DNA of 30,978 nucleotides from an uncultured Atopobium sp. (GCA_938036925.1 CALHVU010000019.1:1-30978); one strand, 5' to 3'. Positions 1 through 9,138 are shown, numbered from the stretch's first letter. The notes: a model not told the origin generated them from the letters alone. Made by a program: numbers and translations.

Positions 1-152
1 TCTGGACAAACGTTGTATGCAGAAAAATGAAATCTCCAACTAAACGCATTTTTTACCGCTTGAGGATATGTTTTGACTCAAACAGTGTTGATTGCACAGA
101 CTGCACAGGCCAACGCCCAACTAAGCATCTACCCTGCTCTACTTTACCAAGC

Positions 153-185
153 AAAAAAGAAGGCTGTGCGAAGCACAGCCTTCTT
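153..185 (-). terminator. Intrinsic terminator of the LPXTG surface-protein gene
   Basis: A perfect 13-bp inverted repeat (157-169 pairing with 173-185, GAA loop) is followed, in minus-strand reading, by a run of T (the A-run at 153-158). It lies about 25 bp past the stop of the surface-protein gene and fits a rho-independent terminator for it. Bases 1-150 hold no gene that I can support. Confidence 0.88.
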
Positions 186-210
186 TGCACTTGTAATCTA
201 TACGCCAAAA

Positions 211-2100
211 CTAACGGCGAGCCTTTACAGAGTACGCAAGACCGGAAGCAATAATACCTGCAGCAGCAAGTGCGCTTGCAATGGACATTGCATCGCCAGT
301 ATCTGGCAGGTTAGACCTCTTCTTCTTAGGAGTCTTAGGCTTTGGCTCTGGATTAGGATCCGGTGTTGGGGTTGGCGTAGGAGTTATTGGCTTATCAGCT
401 GTAGCAACTTCCGCAGGAACAATGGTCTGATCTGCAGCATTGAATGTTGCAGGAGCTACCGTAAATGGAATCTGATTTGCATTGAGTTCATATCCCTCTG
501 GAGATGCAGTCTCAACCAGGTAATAATCGCCTGGCGTCAGATAGAATTTATCTCCATCCTGATAGATACCCTTAGTCAGTAAATCTGCAGTTGCCGCAGT
601 GTTCTGAACCAATGTAGTCAGCTCAGTCTTTGTAAGAACATCTCCGGATGTAAAGGTACCGTCTGCACCAGTAGTAAGCCCCTCTTTAACCAGTGTGCCA
701 TCAGCTTTGTAGAGGCTATACGTAGCACCAGCGACAGGCTTGGAGGCATCATCAGAGTCAGTCTTCACAAGCTTCAAAGGAGAAGGAACAGCACGATACG
801 TGAGGTAATACTGCCTGGTACGGTTTACAGAACCGTCTGCGTTGAAGCCAGGGGCCAAAACCGAATTATCGCGAGGACCAGAGTTATACGTACCAATTGC
901 AAGAGATGTTCCCTCTGGGACATCGATATCGTTTGCAATGTAAACGTAAGAATCACCAGGTCCCGCAGACTTAATCTCGTCGACCGACTTACGAACAGTG
1001 GTTAGCAACAGATTGGTTGAAGGATCAGTCTCAAACTTATTACCACCGGCAACAGAGTCATCCGCAGTAACGCCAGCATACTCAGGCATGTACACAACAT
1101 GACCCTTAGTGTTGTAACGAGCAGACACCTGACGATCCTCAAACGCTGCAGAAGTTGTATACGTTGCAGCAAGATCATCAAGACCAAGAACACTCACTGC
1201 ACCGTTACCATAAATAGGAAGGCCAGCATTTCTTTGCGCAATAGGATCACTTAGACCAAGGCCATTAAGCTGCCTGTATGCAAGATCGTCGACATAGTGG
1301 TACACAGCCGTTGCTGTATCAATAACTCGCGCAGGATAGCGCTTGGTGTACGCGTGAGTGCCTCCCCAAGATTTCTTAATGCCACCCTGAATTCCCAGCT
1401 GATAAGACCTATCAGAAATGTTCAGTGGTGCGGAGAACTCAATGTACTGACGAGCTGTGACTGGTGCAGTAAATACAGCAGCAGGCTCTTCATATGAAGT
1501 GCCACCCATAATAGACTGACCATTAACTTTGACGGTAAACATCAAATTAGTCTTTGGACCGCCACCCGAAAGAGCACCTGTTGCATCCATTGGCTTGTAT
1601 GTATCAACGGCAGCATGCGCCGAAACAGCCACCTTACGCAGGCCATAACCATTTGGATCATTGTGTGGGAAGTTGAGCAGGTTATCCGTATCGCCGAGAA
1701 GGACGTAGTAAGCACGAATTTCTCCGCCCTCGGCAATCATCTGCGCAACAGAATATTTAGTTGGATCCATGTCAAGCTTGAGCGCAGTTCCATCAGGCTT
1801 TACCCAGTAATAACGCGCGATGACACCCGAACGGTCCTCTCGCGGTTTAGCAGCCTGAGCAGTAATCTCTGCCTGAATTTCAGCATCTGAAATAAAATCA
1901 GGGAATGGATTTGCCACGGTCTGCGTACCGTCAAGCGGAGCGCCGTCCACATCTTCGGAATAAACTGTTGGGTCGGCAGCAAATGCTGTGTGTGGCAGAG
2001 CAAACGCCAAAATTGCACCCACAAATAGCATAAGAATTGCTAAAACCGTAAAGCGAGAAAATCGAGTACTTCTAACGCTTCTAACAGAAGTGCTGTTCAT
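211..2100 (-). CDS. LPXTG-anchored surface protein with SpaA/Cna-B-type domain (adhesin or pilin-like)
   Basis: A 629-residue secreted protein predicted to be sortase-linked to peptidoglycan. Residues 1-41 form a signal peptide (basic n-region, hydrophobic core, cleavage likely after TAFA). Residues 42 to about 435 match no family I recognise. Residues 440-550 look like a Cna-B/SpaA fold: LKLVKTD with candidate isopeptide Lys446 and YLVETASPEGY with Glu530. A Pro/Thr/Lys-rich wall-spanning stretch (571-595) precedes LPDTG at 598-602, a hydrophobic segment and a basic tail. The start is set at ATG 2100: GAAGGA lies just upstream and a good promoter occupies the region that a longer start at 2163 would need to translate. 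No sortase or second pilin gene is next to it, so it may be a stand-alone adhesin. The wall-anchoring call is firm; the ligand is unknown. Confidence 0.88.
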   Translation of the reverse strand: MNSTSVRSVRSTRFSRFTVLAILMLFVGAILAFALPHTAFAADPTVYSEDVDGAPLDGTQTVANPFPDFISDAEIQAEITAQAAKPREDRSGVIARYYWVKPDGTALKLDMDPTKYSVAQMIAEGGEIRAYYVLLGDTDNLLNFPHNDPNGYGLRKVAVSAHAAVDTYKPMDATGALSGGGPKTNLMFTVKVNGQSIMGGTSYEEPAAVFTAPVTARQYIEFSAPLNISDRSYQLGIQGGIKKSWGGTHAYTKRYPARVIDTATAVYHYVDDLAYRQLNGLGLSDPIAQRNAGLPIYGNGAVSVLGLDDLAATYTTSAAFEDRQVSARYNTKGHVVYMPEYAGVTADDSVAGGNKFETDPSTNLLLTTVRKSVDEIKSAGPGDSYVYIANDIDVPEGTSLAIGTYNSGPRDNSVLAPGFNADGSVNRTRQYYLTYRAVPSPLKLVKTDSDDASKPVAGATYSLYKADGTLVKEGLTTGADGTFTSGDVLTKTELTTLVQNTAATADLLTKGIYQDGDKFYLTPGDYYLVETASPEGYELNANQIPFTVAPATFNAADQTIVPAEVATADKPITPTPTPTPDPNPEPKPKTPKKKRSNLPDTGDAMSIASALAAAGIIASGLAYSVKARR

Positions 2101-2134
2101 ACATCCTTCTTCCCTCGTGAAGGGTGAATATTTA

Positions 2135-2163
2135 TGTATATACCATAGCTCATTTCTTGTCAT
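2135..2163 (-). promoter_or_regulatory. Promoter of the LPXTG surface-protein gene
   Basis: In minus-strand reading, ATGACA (2158-2163) and TATACA (2135-2140) are separated by exactly 17 bp. Transcription would begin near 2128, leaving a leader of about 28 nt that contains the ribosome binding site. This supports ATG 2100 as the true start. Confidence 0.6.
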
Positions 2164-2227
2164 TTATGCAGATGAGACCAAAACAGATGATATTTTTGTT
2201 CATTAAATCGCTAGAGGAACACATTCA

Positions 2228-2310
2228 AGCGGCCTAGACTACTGGTCTAAGCCGCTTGTTAAGGCCGCTTGTTAAAACTACATTAGACCGCTGGCTTAAG
2301 TGGCGGTTTG
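2228..2310. repeat. Imperfect inverted/direct repeat cluster after glgP
   Basis: The gap downstream of glgP holds an imperfect hairpin (AAGCGGC at 2228-2234 pairing with GCCGCTT at 2252-2258). It is followed by the direct repeat GCCGCTTGTTAA twice in tandem and a weaker ACCGC/GCGGT pair at 2287-2307. There is no T-run in minus reading, so it is a poor intrinsic terminator. It may be a decayed terminator or an RNA 3'-end stabiliser for the malQ-glgP message. Confidence 0.4.
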
Positions 2311-2330
2311 CTGGTCCGTATTACTTACAT

Positions 2331-4595
2331 CTACTTATCAGGAGTAAGGTGCCAAATCTCATTGTTATATTCGGCAATAGTTCTATCAGATGAGAACGTT
2401 CCTGCCATAGCAATATTCACAAGAGACTTCTGGAGCCACGCTCTTCTATCCTCATAATCATCGAACACGTGCTCTTTTGTTGAAATATATGCTTCCAAAT
2501 CAAGCAACGTCATAAACCAATCTTTTGAGGACAAGTTTTTGTGAAGACGCTCCAGGCGCTCCTCATTTCCAAGAGAAATAAACTCTGGGCTAATTAAGAA
2601 ATCAACGAGTGGTTTAATCTGGGGTTTCTTATAAAACTCTTTTGCTTTGTAACCTTTGTGCTCATAAAGGCTTACAACCTCATCACTTGAAGCACCAAAC
2701 GCGTAGATATTCTCCTTGCCTACCAAGTCGGCAATTTCTACATTTGCACCATCAACTGTGCAAACGGTAACAGCGCCGTTAAGCATGAACTTCATGTTGG
2801 AAGTTCCAGAAGCCTCCTTGGAAGCCAGTGAAATCTGCTCAGAGATATCTGCTGCTGGTATAACGTGCTCAGCGGCAGTAACGTTGTAATTCTCGATCAT
2901 TATCACCTGAAGATATGGTGAAACATCTGCATCGTTTGCAATCAAAGACGAGAGAACAAGAATTGCATGAATGATATCTTGAGCAGCCACGTATGCTGGT
3001 GCAGCCTTACCACCAAAAATGACAGTAATAGGATGCTTTGGAAGGTGTCCGGACTTAATATCAAAATATTTCCAAATCAAATAAAGCAATAGCATTTGCT
3101 GACGCTTATATTCGTGGAAACGCTTCACCTGGACATCAATAATGGAGTCAGCATTAACTTTTGCATCTTGAGTGTCCAGCAAAAATTTGACCATTCGATC
3201 TTTTGCTGCTTGCTTTATTTCCTGCAGCTGATTGAGGACTTCTTCGTTATCGCGATACTCTAAAAGCCCCTCGAGATGAGCGGTTGTTCTCCAATCATCT
3301 CCTAATAACGCATCAAGATACTCGGCAAGCTCGGGATTACAACCCATTAGCCAGCGACGGAAAGTGATTCCATTAGTTTTGTTAGAGAATTTCTCTGGGT
3401 ACAGATCAAAGAATGGCTTGAGCTCTGTCTCTTCCAAAATCTTAGTATGAAGCGCTGCAACACCATTGATACTAAAGCCGTAATGAATGGCAAGGTTAGC
3501 CATGTGAACTTTCTTATCAATGATGACTTGTACACTTGGATCTGCAACGGTACTACGGATGTGTTCGTCAAGCTTTTTGATAATCGAAGCAATCTTTGGA
3601 GAAACTTCCTCGATAAATTTAAGAGGCCATTTCTCAAGAGCTTCTGCCAAAATCGTATGATTTGTGTATGCAACTAGTGAAGAAACAATGGTTACAGACT
3701 CTTCAAACGAGATATCATATTTCTCAGTCAAGATACGAATAAGCTCTGGAATTACCATTGTGGGGTGCGTATCGTTAATCTGAATCACAACATAGTCAGC
3801 GAGGTCATGAACATTACTGCCGCGCTCAACCGCCTCTTTAACAATCAGCTGTGCAGCATTTGAAACCATAAAATATTGCTGATACACACGAAGAAGCTGA
3901 CCGTCTTCGTCCGAATCGTCGGGATACAAAAAGAGTGTTAGATTCTTTTTTAAAGCAGTCTTATCAAAATCAATAGCGTCATCAGAAACTAATGATTCGT
4001 CGATACTTTGCAGGTCAAACAAACGAAGTCTGTTTTTCTTTGTTCGGCCATATCCCAAAACATCAATTGAATAGAGCTCAGACGTCACCGAGAAATCTCT
4101 AAATTCCACGGTAAATGATGTCTTCTCGTCTTCAAGCCACCTATCATCAGCAAGCCAAGCATCTGGAACGGCAGTTTGCTGTCTATCTAAAAACTGCTGA
4201 TGAAAGAGGCCAAAATGATACTTAAGGCCTACACCATCGCCTGGCAGACCAAGTGTTGACATGGAGTCGATAAAGCATGCTGCCAATCGACCAAGACCAC
4301 CGTTACCAAGTGAAGGCTCAACTTCAAGCTCTTCGATGTCTTCGAGCGAATGGCCTGCTTTAGAAAGCTGCGATTTTACTTCGTTATAAATTCCCAGATT
4401 GATGAGGTTATTTGAAAGCAGCTTGCCAATCAGAAACTCTGCGGAGATGTAATAGAGCCTCTTCTTACCATTATTTAACGGAAGAGCTTCCGACTTACTC
4501 TTAACCACTTGAAGCAGTAATTCAAAAACCTGCCTGTCAGTAATTTCAGACAGGGGTTGGTTAAATTGTTGAAGAGATAAAGTGTCTAAGTTCAT
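2331..4595 (-). CDS. glgP: Glycogen/maltodextrin phosphorylase (GT35)
   Basis: This PLP-dependent phosphorylase releases glucose-1-phosphate from the non-reducing end of alpha-1,4-glucans in the cytoplasm. At 754 residues it is slightly shorter than typical GlgP/MalP (about 800). The family signature EASGTSNMKFMLNGA is at 594-608, with the PLP lysine at Lys602. Other conserved blocks are SLGNGGLGRLAACF (95-108), NDTHPTM (274-280) and the phosphate-binding region around KRFHEYKRQ (491-499). Its ATG overlaps the malQ stop by one base (TAATG), implying translational coupling. Following malQ in a maltodextrin operon suggests a MalP-like role on imported maltodextrins, although storage glycogen is also possible. 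Sequence alone does not separate GlgP from MalP. Confidence 0.95.
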   Translation of the reverse strand: MNLDTLSLQQFNQPLSEITDRQVFELLLQVVKSKSEALPLNNGKKRLYYISAEFLIGKLLSNNLINLGIYNEVKSQLSKAGHSLEDIEELEVEPSLGNGGLGRLAACFIDSMSTLGLPGDGVGLKYHFGLFHQQFLDRQQTAVPDAWLADDRWLEDEKTSFTVEFRDFSVTSELYSIDVLGYGRTKKNRLRLFDLQSIDESLVSDDAIDFDKTALKKNLTLFLYPDDSDEDGQLLRVYQQYFMVSNAAQLIVKEAVERGSNVHDLADYVVIQINDTHPTMVIPELIRILTEKYDISFEESVTIVSSLVAYTNHTILAEALEKWPLKFIEEVSPKIASIIKKLDEHIRSTVADPSVQVIIDKKVHMANLAIHYGFSINGVAALHTKILEETELKPFFDLYPEKFSNKTNGITFRRWLMGCNPELAEYLDALLGDDWRTTAHLEGLLEYRDNEEVLNQLQEIKQAAKDRMVKFLLDTQDAKVNADSIIDVQVKRFHEYKRQQMLLLYLIWKYFDIKSGHLPKHPITVIFGGKAAPAYVAAQDIIHAILVLSSLIANDADVSPYLQVIMIENYNVTAAEHVIPAADISEQISLASKEASGTSNMKFMLNGAVTVCTVDGANVEIADLVGKENIYAFGASSDEVVSLYEHKGYKAKEFYKKPQIKPLVDFLISPEFISLGNEERLERLHKNLSSKDWFMTLLDLEAYISTKEHVFDDYEDRRAWLQKSLVNIAMAGTFSSDRTIAEYNNEIWHLTPDK

Positions 4596-6088
4596 TACTT
4601 CTCCTCTTTGTACACTCTGAAGTACATCTCAGTAATAGTTCTTAAAAAATCTTCTATGTGACGCGTAATGGCTCCTTGCTTCATACGCCAACACCAGTTA
4701 CCTCCAACAGTGGCTGGAACATTCATGCGTGCAGAATCATCTAAGCCAAGAAGATCTTGCATGGTGTGAATACAAGTGTCACTCACAGAAGCTGCAATTC
4801 CACGTGAAAGCGCCTCACCAATTGGCTCATCTTTTGAGCGATGCAGGTAAATATCTGCCTGTTCACGCTCTCTATCAGTAGCCTGAGTCTCATACCAACC
4901 ACGAGCAGTTGGATTATCATGCGTTCCCACATAAGCAATGGTATTTGCAGTGTAATTGTGAGGAAGATCTCTTGAATCATGCTTTCCATCAAATCCGTAC
5001 TGCAAGATTTTCATTCCTGGGAAACCAGTTTTGTCTCGCATGGCAATGAGTTCTGGTGTAATTAAGCCAAGGTCTTCCGCAATGATTGGAAGCTTACCCA
5101 GCTGCTTTTCCAGTTCCTTAAACAGCTCCAAATCTGGCCCTTTAGTCCATTTGCCTTCTGTAGCATTTGCTGCTCCGTAAGGAATCTCCCAATAGGCTTC
5201 AAAACCTCTAAAATGATCAATTCTAAGCACATCAAACATCTCAAGATTTGTCTGTACACGCCAAACCCACCATGAATAGTGCGATTTCTTCATATACTCC
5301 CAGTTATAAATGGGATTTCCCCAATATTGACCGGTGGAAGAAAATTGATCAGCAGGAGTGCCCGCAACCGTAATAGGCCGTCCTGTTTCATCCGTTTTAA
5401 ACAGTTCTGGCTGTGCCCACATCTCTACAGAATCGCGCGAGACATAAATGGGAAGATCACCAATTATAAGTACTCCCCTTTTATTGGCATAAGTCTTAAC
5501 CTTTGCCCATTGAGTAAAGAAGAAATACTGAGTCATCTTGTGATACAAAACTGACTTTTGCAGTTTCTCAATTTCTTTTGCAGTAGTCTCATTTCTGTGC
5601 TGATAAAGTTTTGGCCACTCCCAGTAGGCTTTATGTCCAAACTCTTCCTTTAGTGACATGAACTCCGCATATGGATCAAGCCACTCTGAGTGATCGTGAC
5701 AGAACTTCTCAAAATCAGCAGGAACATCTTGCATAAACCTATCAAAGGCACGATTAAGTAAACGACGATGATTTACAAAAAGCGCACCATAATCAACACA
5801 AGTATTGCTAGTCCCAAAAGAAATATCTTCAAAGTCATCTGACTTTAAATAGCCAAGTTTCTCAAGATCTTTTAAATCTATATAGTAAGGACTTCCCGCT
5901 GCAGCAGAAAAAGACTGATAAGGAGAGTCGCCATAACTTGTGGTAGTAAGAGGCAAAACCTGCCAATACCTTTGTTTTGTCCTGACGAGAAAATCAATAA
6001 AATCGTAGGCTTCTTTGCCAAACGTGCCAATCCCATATGAATTTGGAAGAGAAGAAACGGCCATAAGTACTCCGCTTGCTCGTCCCAT
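4595..6088 (-). CDS. malQ: 4-alpha-glucanotransferase (amylomaltase, GH77)
   Basis: This enzyme disproportionates maltodextrins by transferring alpha-1,4-glucan segments, releasing glucose and building longer chains for the phosphorylase. The product has 497 residues, normal for bacterial amylomaltase. The catalytic nucleophile is Asp291 in LRIDHFRGF, the acid/base is Glu338 in IIAEDLG and the transition-state aspartate is Asp391 in GTHDNPTARGW, all in the canonical spacing. A longer GTG start exists at 6103. I prefer ATG 6088 because AAAGAGG lies about 5 nt upstream of it, inside that extension. The gene follows malK, from which it is separated by a strong terminator hairpin, and it is coupled to glgP by TAATG. 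Confidence 0.95.
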   Translation of the reverse strand: MGRASGVLMAVSSLPNSYGIGTFGKEAYDFIDFLVRTKQRYWQVLPLTTTSYGDSPYQSFSAAAGSPYYIDLKDLEKLGYLKSDDFEDISFGTSNTCVDYGALFVNHRRLLNRAFDRFMQDVPADFEKFCHDHSEWLDPYAEFMSLKEEFGHKAYWEWPKLYQHRNETTAKEIEKLQKSVLYHKMTQYFFFTQWAKVKTYANKRGVLIIGDLPIYVSRDSVEMWAQPELFKTDETGRPITVAGTPADQFSSTGQYWGNPIYNWEYMKKSHYSWWVWRVQTNLEMFDVLRIDHFRGFEAYWEIPYGAANATEGKWTKGPDLELFKELEKQLGKLPIIAEDLGLITPELIAMRDKTGFPGMKILQYGFDGKHDSRDLPHNYTANTIAYVGTHDNPTARGWYETQATDREREQADIYLHRSKDEPIGEALSRGIAASVSDTCIHTMQDLLGLDDSARMNVPATVGGNWCWRMKQGAITRHIEDFLRTITEMYFRVYKEEK

Positions 6089-6103
6089 AGTTGCCTCTTT
6101 CAC

Positions 6104-6143
6104 AAAAAGAGTACTGGCTTATCTTTTCAAGATAAGCCAGTAC
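6104..6143 (-). terminator. Intrinsic terminator between malK and malQ
   Basis: A perfect 15-bp inverted repeat (6111-6125 with 6129-6143, 3-nt loop) is followed in minus reading by TCTTTTTG. It starts 6 bp after the malK stop and ends about 15 bp before the malQ start, overlapping the region just upstream of the malQ ribosome binding site. There is no room for a promoter between it and malQ. Confidence 0.88.
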
Positions 6144-6149
6144 AAAGCT

Positions 6150-7343
6150 TTAATACTTAACTAGATTATCCTGTGTATTCTTATCAAAGAGATGAACAGC
6201 ATTGTCTTCAAATTTAAACCACACTTCATCTCCAATTTTGAGGTTTCGTTTAGCAAACTCAGTTGCTGGAACGATAAGAACAAAGTTGCCGTCATCAGTA
6301 TGAACATGAAGGTGAACAGTGGAGCCCATAAGCTCGCTTACCTCAAGATTGCCCTTAAAAGCGCCAATTCCATTTGGCTCAGTCAAATAAATTTGCTCGG
6401 GCCTAATGCCGACAATGACATCTGTTGCTGGCGCAGCAACCCAAGACTGTGCTAACAGATTAGCCATCTCAGGAGAAATTTCAAATGACATGTTATCTGT
6501 CTCCACATGGAACTCATTGTCCACGCGAATAAGATGTGCGTTAAAGAAATTCATTTGAGGCATGCCAATGAAACCAGCAACAAAGAGATTAGCCGGTCTA
6601 TTAAACACTTCTTGTGGTGTTCCAATTTGCTGAACAAAGCCATCCTTCATAATGACAATGCGATCGCCCAAGGTCATTGCCTCTGTTTGGTCATGTGTAA
6701 CATAGACAAAGGTTCCATCAACCTTCTGACGAAGCTTAATAATCTCTGTACGCATCTGGTTTCTTAGCTTTGCGTCAAGGTTTGAAAGTGGCTCATCCAT
6801 CAAGAAGACTTTTGGATCACGAACAATTGCGCGACCAATTGCAACACGCTGACGCTGACCACCGGAAAGTGCCTTTGGCTTACGATCAAGATATGCCGTG
6901 ATGCCTAATGTTTCTGCAGCTGCACGGACTTTTTGATCAATTACTTGTGGGTCAACCTTCTTAAGCTTAAGGGTGAACGCCATGTTGTCATAAACGGTCA
7001 TATTTGGATACAGCGCATAGCTTTGGAAGACCATTGCGATGTCTCGATCTTTTGGTGCAACATCATTGACAAGCTTTCCATCAATATAAAGCTCGCCAGC
7101 AGAAATATCTTCTAGGCCTGCAATCATGCGAAGCGTAGTAGATTTGCCGCAGCCCGAAGGACCAACAAGCACCACAAACTCGTGCTCCTTGATAGTGAGA
7201 TTGAAGTCTTGAACGGCGACAACACCCTCTTCAGTCACCTCAAGGTTGCTCTTTTTCTGCTCAGTTTTCTTACCAAAGAGAGACTTGCTCTTCTTCTCAT
7301 TTGGGTAAATCTTTTTTATATTCTTTAAAACGATTTCTGCCAT
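6150..7343 (-). CDS. malK: Maltose/maltodextrin (multi-sugar) ABC transporter ATPase
   Basis: This is the ATP-hydrolysing subunit that drives the MalEFG importer at the inner face of the membrane, in the MalK/UgpC/MsmX class. It has 397 residues. Walker A is GPSGCGKST (61-69), the Q-loop is Q107, the signature is LSGGQRQR (159-166), Walker B is VFLMDE (179-184) and the switch histidine is His217. A C-terminal TOBE/regulatory domain covers about 240-397. There is a Lys/Glu-rich insertion at about 15-40 between the first strands, absent from short MalK proteins; part of it resembles a flexible loop. The gene ends a malE-F-G-K run and is followed by a terminator. Confidence 0.95.
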   Translation of the reverse strand: MAEIVLKNIKKIYPNEKKSKSLFGKKTEQKKSNLEVTEEGVVAVQDFNLTIKEHEFVVLVGPSGCGKSTTLRMIAGLEDISAGELYIDGKLVNDVAPKDRDIAMVFQSYALYPNMTVYDNMAFTLKLKKVDPQVIDQKVRAAAETLGITAYLDRKPKALSGGQRQRVAIGRAIVRDPKVFLMDEPLSNLDAKLRNQMRTEIIKLRQKVDGTFVYVTHDQTEAMTLGDRIVIMKDGFVQQIGTPQEVFNRPANLFVAGFIGMPQMNFFNAHLIRVDNEFHVETDNMSFEISPEMANLLAQSWVAAPATDVIVGIRPEQIYLTEPNGIGAFKGNLEVSELMGSTVHLHVHTDDGNFVLIVPATEFAKRNLKIGDEVWFKFEDNAVHLFDKNTQDNLVKY

Positions 7344-7391
7344 GATAAAACCTTTCAGAAATGCCTATAGCTTGCTGCAATACATTGAGAT

Positions 7392-8231
7392 TTAGCCTTT
7401 TACCGCGCCAGAAATGACACCATTGATGATGTAGCGCTGGCACAGCAAATACATAATGACAATTGGGACAATAACCATCATGATGCAGGCAAACATTGGA
7501 CCCATCTCTACGCGTCCATATCCACCTCTAAAGTACTGAATCAGAATTGGGATAGTTTGGTATTTGGTTCTATCCAGTACGAGGTATGGAAGCAAATAGT
7601 CATTCCAGACCCACATGGTTTCGAGAATACCAACAGAAATATACGTTGGCTTCATAATAGGTAAAACAACATGGAAGAATGTCTGAAGTGGGTTGCAACC
7701 ATCAATAGTTGCAGCTTCCTCAATCTCAAGAGGAATGGTCTTAACAAATCCAGCAAACATGAATACTGCTAATCCAGCGCCAAAGCCCAAGTAAATGAAG
7801 CAAATATTGAAAGGAGTATTAAATCCAAGCGTGTTTGCCATATTGGACAGCGTGAACATAAGCATCTGGAAAGGCACTACCATCGAGAAGACAAACAGGT
7901 AGTACAAAATGTTGCTAATGCGATTTTTTACACGAACAATAAACCATGCACACATTGAGCAGCAAACCAAGATCAGTGCTACAGATGTGATGGTAATTAC
8001 TAGAGAATATCCAAAGGCTGCTAAGAAACCTTGCTTCTCTAAAGCGGCAATGTAGTTAGCAAAGCCTGCAGAGTTCTCTGATGTAACAAAATCAAACGCC
8101 GTGGATGTAGTAATAGTTGTTTCTTCTTTGAATGAATTCATCAAGATCATAACCATTGGATAAATCCATGCAAGAGAAAGAATGGTAAAGAATACAGCAA
8201 GAATTTTATTAATGATTTTATCGCGCTTCAT
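7392..8231 (-). CDS. malG: Maltose/maltodextrin ABC transporter permease MalG
   Basis: A 279-residue membrane subunit of the importer with six predicted membrane segments. The EAA coupling loop that contacts MalK lies at about 172-191 (EEAATIDGCNPLQTFFHVV). An upstream in-frame start at 8285 would sit inside malF. I chose ATG 8231 because GGGAGG lies 9-14 nt upstream and the ATG overlaps the malF stop by one base (TAATG), which indicates coupled translation of the two permeases. The C-terminus (INGVISGAVKG) is typical of MalG-type proteins. Confidence 0.93.
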   Translation of the reverse strand: MKRDKIINKILAVFFTILSLAWIYPMVMILMNSFKEETTITTSTAFDFVTSENSAGFANYIAALEKQGFLAAFGYSLVITITSVALILVCCSMCAWFIVRVKNRISNILYYLFVFSMVVPFQMLMFTLSNMANTLGFNTPFNICFIYLGFGAGLAVFMFAGFVKTIPLEIEEAATIDGCNPLQTFFHVVLPIMKPTYISVGILETMWVWNDYLLPYLVLDRTKYQTIPILIQYFRGGYGRVEMGPMFACIMMVIVPIVIMYLLCQRYIINGVISGAVKG

Positions 8232-9085
8232 TATTGCTGCACCTCCCTTGACCTGGTGGCTCGCAGCTGAATCATGACAATACAAATAACTAGAATGCAG
8301 AAAATAACAGCTTTAGCCTGGCCGATACCCATCCACTTTGCTCCCTGTCGAGCGTAGAAGGTATTGTAGATATTAAGAGCAAGCATTTCGGTTGCATGCT
8401 TAGGCTCACCTGCAGTAAGTGCTAGGTTCTGATCAAATAATTTAAAGCCATTTGTTACCGTCAAGAAAAGACAAATAGTAATGGTAGACATAAGGTTTGG
8501 AATTTTTACCTTCCAAAGTGTCTGCCAAGCATTTGCTCCATCAACTCTCGCTGCTTCAAGATAATCACTTGGGATAGACTGCAGGCCAGCAATATAAATG
8601 ATCATCATGTAACCAACTTGCTGCCAAAGAGTAAGAAGAATCATTCCCCAGAATCCAGCAGTGCTATTAAGCGCAAGAAGCTGCTCGCCCACAATAGAAA
8701 GCGCGCAGTTAATCAAAATATTCCAGATGTATCCCAGAACAATGCCGCCAATAAGATTAGGCATAAAAAAGACAGTTCTAAATGAATTGGTACCCTTAAG
8801 GTCTTTTCTAGTTAAGGCAAGCGCAATTGCGAGCGCTAATACATTAATAAGAACTGTTGAGACTAATGCAAATAATGCGGTATACCAAAAAGCATTAGCA
8901 AACTGTGGGTCAGAAAACGCTGCTACATAGTTATCTAGACCAACTGGTTTAGCATCGCTAATGGTAATAAATTTACAAAACGAAAGATAAAATCCCTGCA
9001 CAAACGGAATCATAAAGCCAAACAAAAAAGATAGCGCAGTAGGCAGAACAAATAATGGCCACCACCGCTTCAACATCTTAGCCAT
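8231..9085 (-). CDS. malF: Maltose/maltodextrin ABC transporter permease MalF
   Basis: The first membrane subunit of the importer, with 284 residues and about six membrane segments. It lacks the extra N-terminal helices and large P2 loop of enterobacterial MalF, as is usual for Gram-positive sugar importers. The EAA loop is at about 177-196 (LEAARVDGANAWQTLWKV). A longer frame reaches 9145 but would run through the malE-malF palindrome. ATG 9085 has GGAGGG about 8 nt upstream and is preferred. Substrate assignment comes from the malQ/glgP neighbours, not from the permease itself. Confidence 0.92.
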   Translation of the reverse strand: MAKMLKRWWPLFVLPTALSFLFGFMIPFVQGFYLSFCKFITISDAKPVGLDNYVAAFSDPQFANAFWYTALFALVSTVLINVLALAIALALTRKDLKGTNSFRTVFFMPNLIGGIVLGYIWNILINCALSIVGEQLLALNSTAGFWGMILLTLWQQVGYMMIIYIAGLQSIPSDYLEAARVDGANAWQTLWKVKIPNLMSTITICLFLTVTNGFKLFDQNLALTAGEPKHATEMLALNIYNTFYARQGAKWMGIGQAKAVIFCILVICIVMIQLRATRSREVQQ

Positions 9086-9106
9086 AGAGATACCCTCCAA
9101 TAACAA

Positions 9107-9138
9107 GAGACGAGAAGAGAGATCTCTCTTCTCGTCTC
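9107..9138 (-). repeat. 32-bp perfect palindrome between malE and malF
   Basis: Bases 9107-9122 are the exact reverse complement of 9123-9138, half-site GAGACGAGAAGAGAGA. In RNA this gives a stem of about 14 bp with a minimal loop. The minus-strand sequence after it (TTGTTATT) is only weakly U-rich. It lies about 30 bp after the malE stop and about 20 bp before the malF start. The likely role is 3'-end protection of malE mRNA or partial termination, giving more binding protein than permease. Confidence 0.75.

Noticed and set aside
346..396. PTPTP/PEPKP coding repeats near the end of the surface protein
   Set aside because: This is an ordinary wall-spanning Pro-rich region before an LPXTG motif, not a separate repeat element.
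571..2163. The longer start at 2163 for the LPXTG protein
   Set aside because: The extension covers the promoter and has no ribosome binding site. It also precedes the signal peptide with an unlikely hydrophilic leader.
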